Of a DNA stretch of 64,000 nucleotides, positions 61,759-64,000 are shown piece by piece; within the stretch, counting starts at the first letter, position 1; every line of letters begins with the position of its first letter. Position numbers and translations under genes: made by a program. The DNA comes from Chondrus crispus (lineage: Eukaryota > Rhodophyta > Florideophyceae > Gigartinales > Gigartinaceae): positions 1 to 64,000 of the forward strand of contig NW_005179029.1 in the NCBI RefSeq assembly GCF_000350225.1, given 5' to 3'. The notes below the pieces were generated by a model. That model worked only from the letters and a program-made list of their open reading frames with translations, was not told the DNA's origin and made no database searches.

Positions 61759-62053
61759 AGTAAGTTCTTTATTTCACTACCTCTAAAATAGGAATCTAGT
61801 TGCATAACTAATTTCTATTTTAGTGGTACTCAAACCCAAAGGAGACAAAGACTTTGGGGCACGGCAAGCCCCTGCAGAGCAGGCCGAAGATTTGTCCCAG
61901 CCAGGCGCACGGCCTCGACCCCGCACGCCTGTGGTGAACTGGGACAGCAACGGTGGGGAATCTATCAGCGTTTTACCCCTCCGCGCACGACCTCGACGTG
62001 CACCTCATCGGCGCCACTCACGGCCGCCGCGCCTAATTTTTGCGCGAGCGTGA
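61759..62053 (+). CDS. Small Arg/Pro-rich protein with intron-split start codon
   Basis: A 64-bp intron (61760-61823, GTAAGT ... TTTTAG, with a CTAAT branch-like site) joins A61759 to TG61824-61825 and creates ATG. The resulting 76-codon frame (MVLKPKGDKDFGARQAP..., ends TGA 62051-62053) is Arg/Pro-rich toward its end. No family recognised. The upstream leader lacks any ATG, so this would be the first start codon of the message. It could be a non-coding transcript or the remnant of a longer gene. Confidence 0.4.
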
Positions 62054-62232
62054 ACTAACACGTCATGTTTAAAAAAATAGCAAGAAAAACTTTTTTAAAA
62101 CAGTTTTGAAATCCTTCTTTCTTAAATTTGATACCATATTTCTTGAAACATTTTTGGAATTATTCTGGCACCATCTAGCGACCATTTTTCAATTGGTTAC
62201 CTCTCTCATAAATTGCTACCCAAAACGTATTA

Positions 62233-64000
62233 CAGTATAACCCCCTATAGGAATGGGGTCGGTGGAATCTAGTCATATTCATAGTGAGCGGTGTATCCGT
62301 CGAAGAGGTACACTTTTCAAATATTTTACACGTGTAGCCTAGATCCAAAAGGACGTTATTTTCGTCTGAATGGCGCTATCCTGCTGATCACGCCTTATCT
62401 CGCGCTGAATACGAGAAATACCTCCTGTAGTGTGAGCATAGCCTCCATACTGCTCCATATTAAGCCTTGCAGTAGCATGGATGCGCAGCTGCTCCCGACG
62501 GGAAGGCAAACTTGAAGGGGTTTGACCTTCTATATCTTCATTCTCGCCTGTATCTGTCATTCCATTAAGAACAAACCCAATGATTTCATCATCTGTGACC
62601 TCCGCCGTTGCACTGTTTTCTGCGGGATTGTTAAGAAGTGTTTCAACAAGCATCCGACGATCTACTGTGCGTACCACATCTGATATGTCATCTCGCAATG
62701 ACGTCAACTCATTTTCAACCCCCTCCACTGCAACACTGTCTATATCTCCATCAACCAGTTTAGTGTGACGCCAGCAATTATAAATTGCTTCGGCAGGAAG
62801 TTCATTCTAGCATTTCTGAATCCATCTCATTGCTTGCAAAACATCGACCTTGTAAATGTTCCTTTCACCGATATCAATGTAATCCAAAACCCTTGCAATT
62901 TGCAAGCGGCGATACCGACATTTGACGGCAGCAATAATACCCGCATCACACGGTTGGATCAAAGATGTCGTGTTCAGAGGCAAAAATATAACGCGCGTGT
63001 TCGAAAGGTTTAAAGCGGCAACTTCGTGATCTTTTCCATGGGCAGAGCAATTGTCCAACAAAAGAACTACTGTCCTCCCACAAAGTCGCACATGAGTGTT
63101 AAAACGCTCTAACCATTCATTAAAAAGTATCTTTGTCATCCATGCCTTTGCATTCCACCTGTAGTCAAATCCCAATTCTACTCCGCTCTTTCTTCTAAAT
63201 GCCCTTGGTTTTTCTGCCCGCCCAATGATTCGCAACGGAAGTTTGTCCGTACCAGTTGCATTGCAGCACGCAAGACATGTAACGCGTGCTTTGTCTTTTT
63301 TAGTTCTGCTTACCTGCTGTGCGGCAATTGTGCTATCAGGCGCAAGACAGTACTGAAGTCCGAACTCGTCAGCGTTGTATATATCTTCATGCGCATATGT
63401 GCGGATTTTTTCCCTGAGAGCTGGCAGTACTTCCGTCGCCACAACAGTTTCGGCAGAGGCACTTTCGCCGTGCATTTTAATGCGTCGAAGTCCGTGTCTT
63501 TGTTTGAATTTGTACAACCAGCCGTTGCTGAACTTCATATCAATCTTTTCACTGTCTTCGAGCTCGTTGTTAACCTCGCCTAATATCCGATTTGCTTTTT
63601 CCTTGATAGCAAGATCTGAAAGAGCAACACTCCTGCTTGCACAATCAGACACCCACAAAGCAAGCCCTTCGTCTAGGCGATCATTGAAGAGTGGCCCGCA
63701 CCGTTTTGATTCGGAGTTACAGAGGTTGAGAGAGCTGCTCTCTTGGCAATTATTTTGGAAATGGTCGGCTGCGGCAAAGGATGGGAAAGATTGAAAGTGT
63801 GTGCTGCCCACTGTCCAATGGCTGTCTGATCCACGTTTCTGCCGTCTGCTTTTCTTTTGTCGATCTCGTGAAGTATCTTTTTCTTTTGGGAAATTGTGAG
63901 ACGAACTCTGGCCATGATGCTGTCTGTCAATTCGGTGTTGTTCAAGAATTGCGACTTCACGATGCGCCACAGCTCAAAAAAGCGTCCGCCTAGACTAGAT
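62233..64000 (-). mobile_element. Pogo/Tigger-like transposon 4, right end outside window
   Basis: The left end reads TA (62231-62232) then CAGTATAACCCCC, the CAGTATAA start typical of pogo-type elements (from memory). A Tigger-like transposase lies on the minus strand. The other terminus is beyond the window, so the TIR cannot be confirmed. Confidence 0.6.
62339..63915 (-). pseudogene. Tigger/CENP-B-like DDE_1 transposase, frameshift and stop
   Basis: ATG 63915 opens MARVRLTISQKKKILHEIDK, a psq-type HTH, to about 63690. The continuation is in another frame: a CENP-B HTH (RLDEGLALWVSDCASRS; FSNGWLYKFKQRHGLR), IYNADEFGLQYCLAP (first Asp), TVVLLLDNCSAHG (second Asp) and NTTSLIQPCDAGIIAAVK (third Asp). 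An in-frame TAG at 62807-62809 interrupts before a C-terminal acidic tail in the same frame (to 62339). One frameshift plus one stop predict inactivity. Intact relatives act as transposases, and the host CENP-B protein derives from this family. Confidence 0.85.

Noticed and set aside
1-64000. Prokaryotic or plasmid origin of the window
   Set aside because: Introns, TATA boxes, LTR retrotransposons with tRNA primer sites, a chromodomain and an NB-ARC/WD40 architecture of this kind point to a eukaryotic nucleus.

Overview
The window is eukaryotic nuclear DNA. It has GT-AG introns, TATA-box promoters, two NB-ARC/WD40 NLR-type genes, a secreted MACPF protein, a type II membrane glycosyltransferase, and a dense nested set of Copia, Gypsy (chromovirus), pogo-like and PIF/Harbinger-like transposons. 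Large, mostly intronless host genes, few short introns and heavy transposon load fit a multicellular red alga. Chondrus crispus is my best guess, but that is recalled knowledge and not proof.

Layout. 1-2307 (-) is the N-terminal part of one NB-ARC gene, cut by the window edge. 7542-11288 (-) is a complete paralogue with a C-terminal WD40 propeller. Both carry the same upstream DNA. In copy 1 this upstream DNA is compact (2308-3565). In copy 2 its pieces are spread over 11289-38276 because it was hit again and again: a 6.2 kb two-gene DDE element (11689-17889) that holds a second element (15676-17826), two small non-autonomous insertions, pogo-like element 1 (18982-22407, itself holding a ~1 kb Copia-type TRIM), pogo-like element 2 (22998-25237), and a Copia retrotransposon (25288-38199). 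The 3' LTR of the Copia is split by an 8.2 kb TIR element (25328-33539). That TIR element holds a PIF/Harbinger-type transposase, a 5'-truncated sirtuin and an unknown gene. The compact copy serves as the empty-site reference, so several junctions and target duplications can be read base by base.

38.3-55.8 kb is a second transposon block: foldback repeats, a DDE_4-type transposase (40226-41433), and a pogo-like transposase whose reading frame is cut by a very young Gypsy chromovirus (42983-54519; 5-bp target duplication, two LTR differences seen in 591 bp). The chromovirus carries gag, pol with a C-terminal chromodomain, and a 767-aa ORF on the opposite strand between pol and the 3' LTR.

55.8-62.1 kb is the most host-like part: a TATA-driven secreted MACPF protein (+), a GT92-like Golgi glycosyltransferase (-), and a small transcription unit with an ATG-free leader whose start codon seems to be made by splicing. 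A fourth pogo/Tigger-like element runs off the right end. I saw no tRNA, rRNA or CRISPR array. There is one 100-N assembly gap (31503-31602), next to a 56-bp palindrome.
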